A model generated the notes under the pieces. That model did not search any database. It had not been told where the DNA came from and worked only from the letters and a program-made list of their open reading frames with translations. Shown here piece after piece: positions 1 to 14,033 of a stretch of DNA of 64,000 nucleotides. The translations under genes were made by a program, and so were the position numbers. The first letter of the stretch is position 1. Every line of letters begins with the position of its first letter. Source of the stretch: Monocercomonoides exilis (lineage: Eukaryota > Preaxostyla > Oxymonadida > Polymastigidae); assembly GCA_001643675.2 (NCBI GenBank), contig LSRY02000015.1:1752001-1816000 (forward strand), in the 5' to 3' direction.

Positions 1-3000
1 TGCAATTCCTCATTTCTTTCCTTCACTTTCCTCCATCGAACAGCCAGAATAACAACAATTACAAGCAGAATCACAACAATCACAATGCAAACAATCAACA
101 ACCAATACGATTTCCTTCTTTTCCTCCCTCGACAATCCTTTCATCTCCTTTTGCCTTTGTTACACTTCTATTCTTCAGAATGAAAGAATCAGTTGATGAT
201 GGATTATTTCTATCCCCAAACAGAATGCTCACTCTCACCTCTGCATCATCTCCTGCCTCACGAATTATCTCCCTTTTCAGTCTCCCTTCGACTTCTGTCT
301 CTGAAGCATATTCACTCTCATTAAACTCATATTTCTCTATCTGCTTTTCATCACCTATCTGCTTCACAACCATGAACGACAAGTTGCAAGGCAGCAGCAG
401 CTTTCCTTTGAACACAACCTCCACTTCTTCTCCTTTCTCATTTTCTTCGACACTCTCTAACACTGGGACGAAGAATGGTGATGCCCTTTCAGAAATAATC
501 CCTTCAAAGCTGCACCCATCATTCAAAATCCAAAGAGATGTGTTTGGCAAAACTCCATCTCCTCCTTTCAAACTCATCACATTCAACGTTCCTGAATCTG
601 AACAGATGATATTTCTTCTCAATGATGGATATCTATCAATAGATGGATTATTATTCACAAACTCCCCCTTTTCAATCATCACATTTCCTCCACTCACTGT
701 CATCCCTCCCTTTGAGGAGTTGCAGATTGTTGTGTCTTTCATCATCACGGAACTACTAGAAAAATCAACAACTGAACCATTCCATCTGCATATTTCATTT
801 TCCACTTCATTAAACACTTTGTTGGATAACCTTCTTTGTGATTCTTTTGTATCGCATTCGCTTGAATTCCCATCCAAGAGGCAACTGTCTATCACCGCGT
901 CTGAACAGTTGCCCAATGTGATGAGCATCCCTCTTGAATTGTCTTGTGCTGAATTTTTGATCGAGCAATTGTTAAGTATCATTTTTCTTCTCACGCCTGA
1001 GCACGACAGCAAAGAAAGTCCTCTTATTGAGGTGGTGATATTCGACAATTCCAGATGACTCGCAGAAATTTCTCCACTTCCTGTGACATCAATGAGCGGA
1101 TCGCTGGTTGCCAAGTTGCAAAACACACAAGAAGAAACAACAAATTGGATAGGTGATGCAACGCATATTGCAGCCACCGAAAGTGCAACATCTTCCACGC
1201 AGCATCCATCTAGAACACATCTCCCTGCTGCAATCCGAATGATGTGAAACGGTATTTGTGCTTGCAAACGAGTTTCAGCAGGTTCTATGTGTTTTGAGCT
1301 GAACGAGCAGTTGACCATTTCCACCAATCCGCTGTCTGGCTCAACTAGTGCAATGTGAGACGATGCAAATTCTATATCAAATACAAACCTCACTCTCGAA
1401 ATAGTCACTGTGTTGGATGTCGATATCACACTCGCCCTTGTGCATTCGATCCTCGACTCCACTTCAACATTGCACAGATCGCGGCTTCTTGAGCTCAGGC
1501 TCATCTCGTCCAGTTCCACTTCCCCCTTGATCGCACTCTCCCCATCAACAAACATCTGACTGATGAAGTCCGCAGTCAGATGTGCAAGTCCATAGTCAAT
1601 GGACTTGCATGGCAGAGAGCGTGTGCCACACTGCCGTTCATCCACTCCACTATTGCCTGACACGATGATTGTGTCGCTTTGGTGGATTGTGATGAAGTCT
1701 ATCAGATTCGTGCTTCCTGTGTGTTCTGTGGCATCCGACCCATATATCGCATTCAGCCGAGCATAACTCTCTTCCCGAAGATCGAAGCGGAACTGAGTCT
1801 CGTTGATCTGGCACGAGATGTTGTAGCACTCGACAAATATGTCGTTCCCCACCCCTGCTGTGTTTGCGCTGAAGCTCACCTTCTCAAACACAAAGCTCAG
1901 CGCCCCTCTTTCTTTGCTCTCCAGATACACCCCTCCGCCTTTCCCGCTGTTGCTCTCGCAGCTGCACCGACTCATCGTTGTCTTCACCATGCTAAGCCTT
2001 CCTGCTTTGTGCAGTCCAAACAGCATCCCCCCTCCCTTGTCGCTTGTCTCTGCTTTGTCATCCACAAACAAGCAGTCTCTAATCCTCATTGTGATCCCCT
2101 TCTCGCTTTTCGACACAAGCACACTCGCTTCTTTGTCGCTTCTTTTCATCCCCTCAAACGAACAGTTCTCCATGTCCATGCTGCTTGCTGCCTTCCCATC
2201 GTTTGTGCTGTGCTGGGCACAACATTCCCCACAGATATCACACATCCTCCTGTTTCGTTTAGCGATGAAATGTGCATGTTCGATAAGTTGCACTCGACAC
2301 CAACCTCCTCAACCCGCAAAACACTTTTGCCCACACAACTCGAGTCCATCGACAAGCCATCCACGCCAAGCACCCCAGCATTGACATCAACAAACACACA
2401 CTCAAACCCGTTGTTCAACTGTGCTTCTGAGTGAAACGCACATTCTTTTATCCACAGCTCCCCACCCTTGTTAGAAATAACTGCCTTTGCTGTGCTCTCA
2501 AACCCTGCTGTCATCAGCACCTTGATCTCCCTCAATGAGAGCGATACACTGTTGCAGATGAAATACTCCAGTGGCCCTTCATATGCCTTCTCCAAGCGCA
2601 AAACCGCCTTGCCGCTTGCCTCTCCCCAGCTTCTGCATTTTCGATCTCATATCTGGATCCATCGAAGGCGTCTCGTATCGGCGTCGACCCTGCTATTCGC
2701 AACGCCTTCGCTCCCTCGCCTTCCTTCACCTGGCTGATGCCTTTCCACAGTGTTCTGCATGGCTCTTTCTTGTTTCCGCACCGAGCAACATCAAACCCTT
2801 CGCTGGACACATAAACCTCACTCGAAGTGTACGAAACAAGAAACACAAACAGATCGATATTTGTGTGGACTCCATCGCTCCCCACAAACAGCGTTCTGTC
2901 ATCTTTCATTGTCGAATAATCAAACCTGAATGTTTCTCCTCTCACTGTGCTGTTCAGATCTGCTGCCAAGATAAATGCATTCTTCCCCATCCAGGCTACA

Positions 3001-6000
3001 TTGTCTCCAAATACAACATCACTTTCGAAGACAAGTCCATTCTCGCTCGTGCACTTTTGGCTATTCACATACAGGAACCCTCCTTTCCCTCTCTCTGCAT
3101 TGATTAAACAGAATGATGCATTTGTTGATCTGGTTACAAGCTCATCTTCTTCACTCAGCTCCACTTTTGCAACACCTCCTTCAGCACCTGCTGTGTTCTT
3201 GATGAACGAGAAGTTGTTGCTTTCAAGCAGCACAGAAGATGACATCAAAAATGGAGTCACACCAAACATGCAGTCTTGCAGAGTGCACCCTCTCATCGAG
3301 CATGTCCCATTTGTTGTGACAATTAGCGAATACTCAACAACAGCCCCAGACTCCATGGCAAATGTGCAGTTATTCAGCTGAAGAATCCCACTCGATGTCA
3401 CAACTGATTTCACCATCGGCTCAAACGCCGATGGTGTTTCCATCCTCAATGATTGGAGCACCAGAGATGCCTTCGATGTCAGAACAGACATAGCTGCACT
3501 TCCTCTGATAGTCTCTGCAAATCGGATAACCTTTTGCGGTATTTCATCTCCTTCCTTCCCCAGCCCTTCAATCTTCAGTGCACTTGAAAATGCGAAGAAA
3601 TCCATGATTTCTCCTTTGTCCTTCACCCACAATCTCCCCTCCCCCGCAATCCCGCTTCCATCAACATGCCCTATTCCGCTCCAAATTGTACTGCACGCAT
3701 ATGCCTCGCTTCCGCACCCTGCTGTATCATACCCTTCTGCAGACACATACACTTCCCCGGTCTTCCTTTCAACAACAAACAGCCGAAGATCTACACACTC
3801 TCCAAAATACTCTCTGTCCACCCCCTTCATATCAACTCCAACCCCATCATCCCCGTCATACTCAAAGGCCAGTCGAGCAGCTCTCACACTCTCATTCAGC
3901 ACCTGACACATGATAAATAAATCATTCCCTTCATGTGCCTCGTTGCCTTTGAACTTCATTCCAGACAGCAGATAGTTTCCAGCGCATCCATCCCCCAATC
4001 CCATGAATATCCCTCCTCCTCTCCCGCTTTCTTTCTCCGTCTCACACTTCGTCATCCATGACAGCTCCACTGAAAATGCATCCTCTCCCTCCATTTCGCT
4101 CTCCACGCATCCACCCCTGCTGCTCTGTGTCCTGATCTCTTCAAAAACACAGCGCTCACATATCCTCAGGCGCGATCCCTCTTTCGATGTGATCAGTGCA
4201 CCTGCATTCGTCCTGCATCCCCTTGCAGTTGTGTTTTTCAACACAACATCAGATCCCGCTCTTCCGTCAATCATCCCTTTTCCGTCTGTGTCCGCACTGT
4301 TAATGCTGCTGTTCTCAAAAGTCACACAACAGCCCCTGCATGCAGCAACCCCTCCTCCAACAAATTCAACCCCACTGATTTCTGTCCTGTCCATCCGAAC
4401 AACCCCACCTTTCCCAATCACAATCCATCTCCCACAGCTGTTTGTCCCACTTTCTGTGCACACAAATGCGCAATCGGCAAATGAGCACTGCCCAACACAG
4501 ACTTCCACAACTGACTGTTCTTCAGATGCTCCAGAATAGGCATCGGGGAGCACAAACCGAAGAAATGAGAATGTCATGTATGTCAGTGCTTCCCCTTGCA
4601 CAAGCTCAAACTTCCCGCTCTCTTCCACACTCACTTCCTGTTTCTCCCCATTCCCTTGTATTGTCAGCGACTTTCCCTCCCTGTTGATCACTCTCCCCAC
4701 ACTTGCTGCTCCCTCCAACTCCATGATCACATGAACATCCTTCAGCCGCTCAAACCCCACATCCACAGACACACACGGGTTTTCTCTCAGCCCGCAGTTC
4801 TCCCCGGCATTCCCTGTGCCACTCACAAACATGTATGAACTCAGCGATGGGAACAAGTAATTGATGATCGAGTCTTCCTTTCCCGCCTCTGTCAGCTCCG
4901 CCACCCACATCTTCTTCTGTGCTGTTTCGTTCGTTGCAGATCCATACCACAGTGCTGGCAGAATCACCAGCCAAGGCGAGTCGCACACCAAAAACACATC
5001 CTCCCCCTTTTCCGCAACATTGTTTGTGAACTCGTTCATCTTCATCGAATACTCTATCTTTGTTGTTTCAAACACCACATGCACCCCTCCCCCCCTTTCC
5101 GCTGTCCGACGGCACCCCACATCTGTCAACTTTGTTGTGCTCAAACACAAACTTCCCCCCATCCCCCACACTCACCATTATCCCTCCTCCAAATGTGTAA
5201 TCTGCTTCGCACTCACACCTCTCAAACACACAGTCCTCAATCTCCCACGCTCTCATACTCCCCACTTTCCCACTCATCACTCCTCCATTCCCTTCATATC
5301 TTCTCACCTCGCACAATGTGCTGTTCCTCATCTCCAACCCCATTTCCTCCAAGACGCCAATCTCGTTCCCATTCCCAAAATTCGTCTCCTTTATTGTCGT
5401 GTTTCTAATGCTCGCATCCTTTCCTCTTCTCAGCTCCAACACACTCCCTTCGTCTTCTCTCCCTGTGTTTCGTATCGTCACTTCATCAAGTTCCACTTCA
5501 ACTTCGCTCCCATCAGTAACAATTAGCCCACATCCTCTCATTGTCACTTCTTCAAATCTGCACTTCACAAGCTCCATTTTTCCTCCTTTCCCCTTCAAAC
5601 ATTCCACGCACATATTCGATGCTCCTGCCTCTGTGCAAAACGAGCATCCTTCAAATCTCAGAACACCATTGCTGCACACGAACAGACACGTTCGGGCTGA
5701 TCCCTCAAACAACAAAGTACAAAACATCAGAGAGCGAAATGTGATTTTCTCCTTCGTCTCAACCAAGCATTCTTTCGCTCCTCCTCCAACTTCTCCTTCT
5801 TCTCCATCGCTTTCTTCTCTCATCACAATACGTTCCATTTCCACTTCTCCGTCAATAACCATTGGCTGCACATCCAGTATCATTTCTTTGTGAATCGTGA
5901 AAGTGCTCATCAGCCGCAATGCCGCTGCTGATCTTGCCCCAAACACCGCTGCTCCTGCATACGGCACTGAAGAGCATGGAAAGTCGGAATATCCGCAGCT

Positions 6001-9000
6001 CGGATAGTCCATCCCGCCATTTTCCCCATGCACATACCCCACACTCGGCTTTTCCCGAAAGAAAGGCACAATGGGGATCACCTCTGAAACCCTTCCGTTC
6101 TCAATCCCCATCAGCTCGATCAAATTCGGATTGTCCCCAACATCTTTCACAAATGAGAAATTAAATGAAACCTCATTCACCACTTCCGGCAGAATCTTGC
6201 ACTCCACCATCACATTGCTCCCGCCATGCGTAGCATCGTTTGCAGAGCCATCCACCCCAAATGTCACCCCAATAATCCCAAAATCTCTTCCACCTTCCTC
6301 ACATCGCAACAAAAGCCCCCCTCCATAGCCTCCAACACGCCCTTCTCCACCTGCCCTGCATCCCCCAACATATGTCACATCATCCCCACTCCCAATCCTC
6401 ACCTTCCCTGTTCCTTCCACAACCACATTCATTCCTCCGCCACACCCCTTTGCTGTTCCACAACCCTCTATCCAAACATCACTCATTCTCATCTCCTTTC
6501 CGCTCCCAATAACCCCATTCACCACACTCCCATTCCCATCTGCCTGCATGATCCCCTCAAATGTGCTGTTCTTCATTTCCAGCATCCCACCTTCCCGATC
6601 CCACACAACCCCTCCCACAGAATTGCTGCAGTGCTTCACACTCATGTTCACAGCTGTGAACGAACCCTCTGATGTGTACACAACAAGCCCGTCTGCATCT
6701 GTGATCCGAACATTGCTCATGTTTATCGAGTCAAGAATGCTCGCCCCATTGCAGTTCGAGCTGATTAACGAAATCCCCTCAAACTCAACAGACTCGATGC
6801 TGAACCCAGTGATCGACAGATGCCCGCTGCTCTGACTCACAAACGAACACTTGCATCTGCCAGCAGATGAGCCACACACAGCTGAGCAGTCTTCGATCCA
6901 AAGCTCGCTTCTGTCTCCGCTCACCAAAAATATGCTTGATTGTACCAGTGGCAGTGCTGCTGGAAGGACACACAAGAACTGATAAAACCTCACATACGAG
7001 CCAATCCCAATCATGCATGTCCCGCTCGATTCATTCCCAACCATCTCCATTCGTGTCTTCGAAGCTGTCCCACAGAAGTCGTATCCCTCACTTGCACTCA
7101 GCGACACGCTCTCTTCAAACAGATACGAGTCGCCAAACGCCAGAGCATGCTGTTTCCCGATCACCCTCCTCACAGCATAGTCCACACACTTGCATCGGAA
7201 CTGCTCATGCCCACACACAACCACATCATGCCCGTCGTTCCCCATGTGCATGCATGGCGGATCATCACACAGATAATACATCAGCGGAATAGTCAGATCG
7301 CTCCACTTCGAATCCACCCCCATTGCTGCTCTTGTGCTTCCTGTCAACGGAATTGCAAACAGGATGTGTTCTTTTGTGACGCTTGCTTTCAGGTCAGGAG
7401 ATGCCACAAACAGGTCAGCTCCGTATTCCGCTTGGTTTGCCTCAAATGCAAGGGTTGCTGACAGCTCAAACAGCACACCTGCATCCAGCACATTCAACAG
7501 CAAACCCCCACCTTTCCCGTTTGTCCCGCCTTCTGAGGGTGCCTGACATCCTTCAAACCGTGTCGACGACACATGAAGCTCACTCGAGACATCCAGCATA
7601 GCATATACTCCTCCACCACAGCTTCCATCTCCATCCACTTTGCAGGCGCTGAATGAGCAGTTCTCTATCCACACACTCTGCTTCCTCCCGCACGCTTCAT
7701 CCAGCTCCAGGCACGCCCCGCCTCCACCGCTCCTGCCAATGCTCATGAACGATGTGTTTTTCATCTTCAGCGATGATCCCTCTGCAAAATGGATCAGCCC
7801 TCCCGACCCCAGCACAACATTCGCAATAGTGCTGTTGTGGATTGTGGTTGGGCTGCTTGTTGCCAGTTCAATGATCCCTTGGCTCCCACTTCTGCCCTCG
7901 CTAACTCTCATCTGGTTCATCGTCATCTGGTCGACGGTGCAGGCCCCGCTTCCATTCACAAGCACCACATAACTCCCAAACGTCACTTCTCTCTCGCCTC
8001 CACAGCTCACCCTCAGCATCTGCACGCTCCCTCCACTCACACTCACAAACCCGTATTCCACCCCACTCCCGCCCCTGGCCCCATCAATCGCACAGTCGAT
8101 GAATTTCACATCGCCTGCCGATGAATATACAAATGTCGAGCGGCTGCCGATCGAAGCCCCCAGCTCAAAGCTGATGTTCGTGAATGTGGCTGTGACGCTG
8201 CTCATCACCAGCGCATCCTGCACTTTCGGTCCTGCTGCCTCCACTTTCACTCCCTTGCTTTTGCTGCTCGCATCCACCTCATACGGCCCTTTGTCCAGCT
8301 TCGTCTCCTCATCAAACACAAATGTCTCTGCCAGCCTCAATATCCGCTTCGAGTTCGGGAACCGATATGTCCCAGCGCTTCCGATCGTTTTGCACATGTA
8401 GTCTGCAAATCCACACAGCCTGAAGTCCAGCCCCGCTGCCTTCCCACCCACATATGCGGGTGGCTGGAACTCCCGCAGAAACAGAACCAGTGGGACAATC
8501 AGCCCCGCATTGCTGCTCTCCATCCCACTCAGCTCATCAAATTCTGCTCTATTTACCCCGGTCTCCGCATTGAATCCGATTGAACTGCTGTTCACAGCTC
8601 TCGACAAGTCTGGTGCTGCCATAAATATGTTCCTCCCTTTCCAGGCCTTGCACTCCCTGAATGTGCACTTTTTCACACTGAACTCCCAATCACTCCCCGA
8701 GCACAAAAGATACACCCCTCCTCCTTTCCTTTTCGCTGCCTCTTCCAACGGAACACAACACCCATCAAACCCCACTTCCAAATTGCCTCCTATCCCCACA
8801 TAGCCTCCAGGCCCCAGAGAAACAAACACCCCTCCCCCGTTTCCACCTGTGCACACACAGTTCTTCAGCGTTGTGTTTTCCACACTAACCTCACGCTCTC
8901 TGCCCACACTGACAGAGAGAACAGCCCCATCTCCATCTGTGCGCGTGATGTTCTCCAGCGTCACATTCGCCAAGCTCGATGCTCCAGCTCCAGATGGCTC

Positions 9001-11127
9001 TTTCTCGCTGAACACCACCACAGACAGCACCATGTTCTCAACCCTTGTGCTTTCCATTCGCATCTGAGACAGATATATCAAAAAGGGTGATGTGCTCACA
9101 ACCAAGTCTGCTGTTCCCACATCCTGCGAGGTGATCGTGATGCAACACAGCGAGAGAGTGCCTGATGCCGAAGTCATCTCAAACAGCCGCGGTGATGGTG
9201 ACGCCCTGGATGTGTGCAGTATCTTCATCGAGGCGGCACTCAATGCCCCATCCCCGATCCTCACCATTGTCGATGACCCTCCCATCAGCTCCGATTTCAC
9301 TATTGTCCCGCTGTCCCCAAGCCCATTCATCACAATCGTCTTTCCCCCCACATCCACCGTTCTTGTGATCCTGAATGTGCACTCCGCCAGCTGCAGCCGC
9401 TGCTCCCCAGCTGAGCTTGCTTGATCCACTGCATATTCCACTGTCTTGCACCCATCCCACTCGTATATCCCACATCCAACCTCTTCTCTTCCCTCCGCAT
9501 CCACATATCTCCTCAGAATCCCCACACTCAGCCACTCGTTCTTTGTTCCAAATCGAGAGTGCCACACACTGCTTCCACTTGTCTTCGTTGTGAATGACGA
9601 CACACTCAGCACTGTGGTCTCTGGCATATATGAAAACGAGTCTCGTATTGACACATCATCTCCATTTCCATCTCCTGCTGTGTTGTTGTGGAAGAAACAG
9701 AAATACAACCATGGCTTTTCTGAAATCGTTCCATATGCATCCCTCCAATAGATAGATATTGCTCCTCCTAATATTTTTGTGAAACCATTAAAAAATAAAC
9801 TTTCAGATATGGAATATGGCTGAAACATATTGTGTAAACAAATGAAAGCGCAAGTTGTCAGATTTGAATCTGAAAGAGTGAATGAACAATTACAAACAAC
9901 AGGAACAGTTAATTCATTTTCAGAATGGATGACATTAAAAGATTGCAGACGTAATGCACCGAAATCACTCACTGAGCAGTTTTTAAAATTCGAGTTTGCT
10001 ATTCGAAGATCAATTAAGTCATTTAGCATGCCAAATGCGCCAGATCCTCCAGAACAATTTTCACCTTTCATTCTGTCCATATATGTATTGCCAGCATGAA
10101 ACACCATCACAGCACCTCCATATCTACCACAAGAACAGTTATCGAAAACGCATTGATTAATTTCCACATTTGTCGTTGGATTGCCATGAATTCCTATTGC
10201 ACCTCCACATATTGATAAATCCCAATCAACATTTCCTTCCCAAACATTTTCAGTTTTTGTGTTATGCCATTCACAGTTTGAGAATGAGTGTGATCCACCA
10301 TCAAAAGTCTTTCTCTCCATGTTGCTGTTCCCAGAAAATGATGTTTTGGCACAGTTCATGAATGAGTTGTTGGACGATTGGAATGAAGCACCTGGGGAGT
10401 TGACTGACTCAAATACACCTCCATCAAATGCATCATGCACAGACGCAAAAGAGCAACTTTCAGCTCGTGTTTGCAATCTGTGAAATCCATAGGAATTGGG
10501 AAGGATGTGATGCTTGCAAGAAGAAATGTTGCAGAATATGGAATTTCCCACATTAATCTCGGTAAGTGATGGTGAAGAAAGAAATGGCGGGGATGAAACT
10601 GAGATTGATGAAAACAGTGACTGCTCAACAATCAGCATTCCAGTTGATGATGTTCTTTTGGAATATCTGTTCTCATGCTCTTTCGGAGAGCCAACAAGAG
10701 AAGGCGAACTGATCTCTTTGTTTTCAACAATCAGTGTGGCATTCATCAAGTGAAGGCTAGAATCCTCAACAAGGAACGGATGTTCATTGTGGCTGCTTCT
10801 GTCAACAATCTCAATCTTGGTGCCTTCAACATCCGATGAGAAAACACAGCAGACAGCACTTCCATCTCCTTTCTGCACAATTCTGATGTTTTCCATTCCA
10901 CATGTTGAATTCGAGAAAATGATTGATCCTTCGATTGTGCTTTTCCTGCTCCCAATGTTGATGTTTACCAACTCATCAATTCTTTTTAATTCATTTTTCT
11001 CTTCATTGAATGTTGACAAAATAGAATGTGTATTCAAAGAATCAACAATGAAAATCATCAAAACAACATTTAACGATTTGAATTGTTTCATTATTTTCAT
11101 TTTTTTCTTTTCCTTTTCTTTTTCCAT
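1..11127 (-). CDS. Giant modular beta-helix surface protein, 3' partial, four frameshifts
   Basis: About 3,700 residues lie in the window, and the gene continues past position 1. It starts at 11127 with a charged stretch and a hydrophobic signal-like segment (LNVVLMIFIV). The body has the short repeats of pectin-lyase/polymorphic-membrane-protein folds: NCSF-type strands, GGGV/GGGI turns and many Cys. A Cys signature of the form CG-x(4-6)-C-(K/R/S)-(T/S) recurs about every 0.95-1.2 kb, near 9450, 8400, 7200, 5980, 4785, 3705, 2765 and 1615. The open frame is broken near 5089-5095 (a run of seven C), about 2605-2635, about 2185-2225 and about 110-150. Past the last break one frame encodes a membrane helix (WLLIVCIVIVVILLVIVV) and then a basic tail, so the design is a type I surface protein. 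Family membership rests on repeat style. Whether it is a pseudogene, a phase-variable gene or an assembly problem cannot be settled here. Confidence 0.75.
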
Positions 11128-11334
11128 AAAATGATATAAATGTAGGAATAAGGGTTTTTGATCAAAGTTTTCTAATTTGTATTTCAGTTTTTTTTTTCTT
11201 TTTCATATGAATGTGACAAATATTCGATTTTTGCGTATTTTACAATTAAAAATTTTTATATATTTTTGAATTCATCACTTATGGGACATTATTTTTTCAT
11301 TTTTGAAAAATTAAATGATTTGTTCCAAACGTTG

Positions 11335-12178
11335 GCGAGTTACAACTTTAAGTCACATTCAGAAACTCGTTTTTTTCCGGATTTTTTGTGATGGAATGAA
11401 TTTATATAATATTATAAAACATGCTAGTGGTGAATTTTCTATAATTGCTATTTTTTTTACAACGAATAAAATCAAAATTTTGAAAATTTTATGGTTATGA
11501 TCAAACTTATTTCAAAAATTTTTTTTTGGATATTGAATGATTTATAGTTATTTCGTGGCTTGTGAAAATTGATTTGTTTAAAAAAACCTAAACAATTCCA
11601 ATCAAGTGAATTTAAGAATTTTGAAGCTCTTTTATAATTTTTTTGAAAGTTTTTAATGAAAAAAATTTTGTGAAAACGAACTTCTTGGGTTTCGTTCTGC
11701 TTAAGGGTTTTCCTTCGAATCGAAATATTAGGTTTCGAGTTTGCGTTTAATTTTTGTTTATTTTTTCATGAATTGGGTTAGGGTTTAAATCGAAAAATCA
11801 ATTTTTCACACAAAAAAAAACGAGTGTTTCAATGATTGCGCAAAATAAAATAAATAAAAAAAAATATTAAATATTTGAATAAATTGCAAACTTTTATTTT
11901 CATTCTTTATAAAAATAAAAAAAATGTTTCAAATTCCATAAAACTTTTCAAACAATCCCTTTATAATTTGATATCTACTTGAATTGTTAAAAATCGATTT
12001 GATCAAACCCACAAAAATTATTTATTTTTGATTTTTTTCGTTGTGAAAAAAAAATAGCAATTATAGAAAATTCACCACTAGCATGTTTTATAATGTTAAA
12101 TAAAATCATTCCATCACAAAAAATCCGGAAAAAAACGAGTTTCTGAATGTTCCTTAATTTTGTGACTCGCCGTAATTC
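11335..12178. repeat. Imperfect inverted repeat, about 175-bp arms
   Basis: The left arm (about 11335-11510) and right arm (about 11992-12178) are reverse complements with scattered differences. The conserved core includes cattcagaaactcg and catgctagtggtgaattttc, the latter read on plus in the left arm and on minus in the right. The arms are separated by about 480 bp of AT-rich DNA without a gene. This layout fits a non-autonomous foldback element or a pair of oppositely inserted short repeats. No target-site duplication could be identified. Confidence 0.75.
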
Positions 12179-12658
12179 TGATATGTCGTGCATTAAAAAA
12201 TAAAAAAATTTCAAAAAGTCGAGGAAAATATTTGAAAGCAATATAAGGAACAAAATTCTTTAAACAAAATATTTTGTTTCGTATTTGTAATTGTTTAATT
12301 TTGATGAATGGGATGAATTTTTTTTTATTTATGAAAAATTGGTCTTTAATCCAATCTTTTTCTTTATCGAATCTTTTAAAGTCTGTGATTCCCCAACATC
12401 ATTAAAAAAAGAAAAAAATAGAAAAATAATTGTAATAATTGAGTGGAACAAAATTAATAAATGGAAAAAAAATCGTGCAATATAACACCCAAAATTTTTT
12501 CATTCCACTGTGAAATGACAAAAAAATTGAGAAATTGACAAAATGACTGTAAAGATATTTTTGATTTGTCAAAAAAGGTTATTAAATATGATTTCTCAAT
12601 TATTTATAACTTCAATATTATATTTGCAATCTTTAAATACACCAAAAATTATTCAAAA

Positions 12659-12740
12659 TCGAAAAAGTTTAATTCAAGATCGAAGAAGTTTAATTCGAAA
12701 TCGAAAATATTTGATTCAACATCGAAAATTCTCAATCAAC
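12659..12740. repeat. 21-bp tandem repeat, about four units
   Basis: Four degenerate units start with tcgaa at 21-bp spacing (12659, 12680, 12701, 12722). Because 21 is a multiple of three, short open frames run through it, giving a false impression of coding capacity. Confidence 0.75.
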
Positions 12741-14033
12741 AAAAAAATTGTAATTTTTTTCAAATTAATGCTTACGTTGGTTACTTTTCTTTCAGTGAAT
12801 GATCTGAGGAATTTGTCAACTTCAATCAGAAAAATATTTTTTGATCTTTATTTTCGTGTTTGATTGTATTCAATAGCGTGAATATAAAAAAATTGAATAT
12901 TTTTTAATTCTTCACATGCGCTCAGAATGTGATATGAAATAAAGCAAACAAAAATAAAAATATAGGATAGTTCATGATCTTGTTTTATGCACAAAATTTC
13001 ATGAAGCAATCTCATTTATTTGAAACGAAATATTTTCGATTTCATCAATTGCATTAGAATCTGTTAAAATTAAACACTTTCAATTTTTTTTAATGAGAAA
13101 AGGATCAGTGGATATCAGTACAAATCATAGAAAACTGTTGTTCAAAATGAATGAAAAACATTACCAATAAAAAAAATATTTGTAATAATCAACATTTGTA
13201 TCAATGTAATTTTTTTGGTTTTGATTTGAATTAAATTCGGAATTAATTAACTTCATTTTCGATTTCGAATAAAAGTTTTTCGATCTTGAATAATTTTTTT
13301 TTAAAGTATGTTATCAAAATTATTTGTGGGAGTGAAAACTTTTGAAAACAACTGTCTTGCAAAGAATGACTGGACACAAATCATTCTGTTTAACGAAACG
13401 TGTGCATTTCCAACTGAACAATAGATGGATGATTGTTGTGAAAACTATGTCATGCTTATCAATTATCATTCCTTCAATTTTCTTTCGATATATAAATCCA
13501 TTCTTCCAAAAGTTGCTTTGAAGTTATCGGAAACTGTTAAGACTCAAAAATAAAGGACGTGATTTTATGCCTTATGTATTTTGTTCGTGTTAATTATTTC
13601 TTTGATTATTTCTTTCAAAATTTTCAAAATTATTGAACAAAGGAATGTTTGACTAATGATGATTTCATGATGAAAATAGTTTGGAACAAAACACTGGTTT
13701 TTCATAAATGAAAATATTTCTCCCCACAAGATTAATGACTTTGCATTGAAAGTTATTAAATGTTTCATGTGAGTATTTCTTCAATACTCCCATTGACAAG
13801 ATATTTTTATTCACCTTTTTTTCATACAGTTGAGGAGTTTGTAATTGAAATTGAACACAATTAAAGGCTATATCCATCATCATTAAGAGCTCAACTCACA
13901 TTAGAAAGAATAATCGATTCATTTAAACTTTTTCAGTTTTTTTCTCAGAATCTCAATAATTCTTTTGAGAATGAGTTCTAGATGAAATAAGCGAATAATC
14001 TTTTTTTTTTTTAACTTTTTGTCATGTGGGGGG

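Noticed and set aside
11775-11786. Telomere-like gggttagggttt
   Set aside because: Less than two TTAGGG units; expected by chance and not an interstitial telomere.
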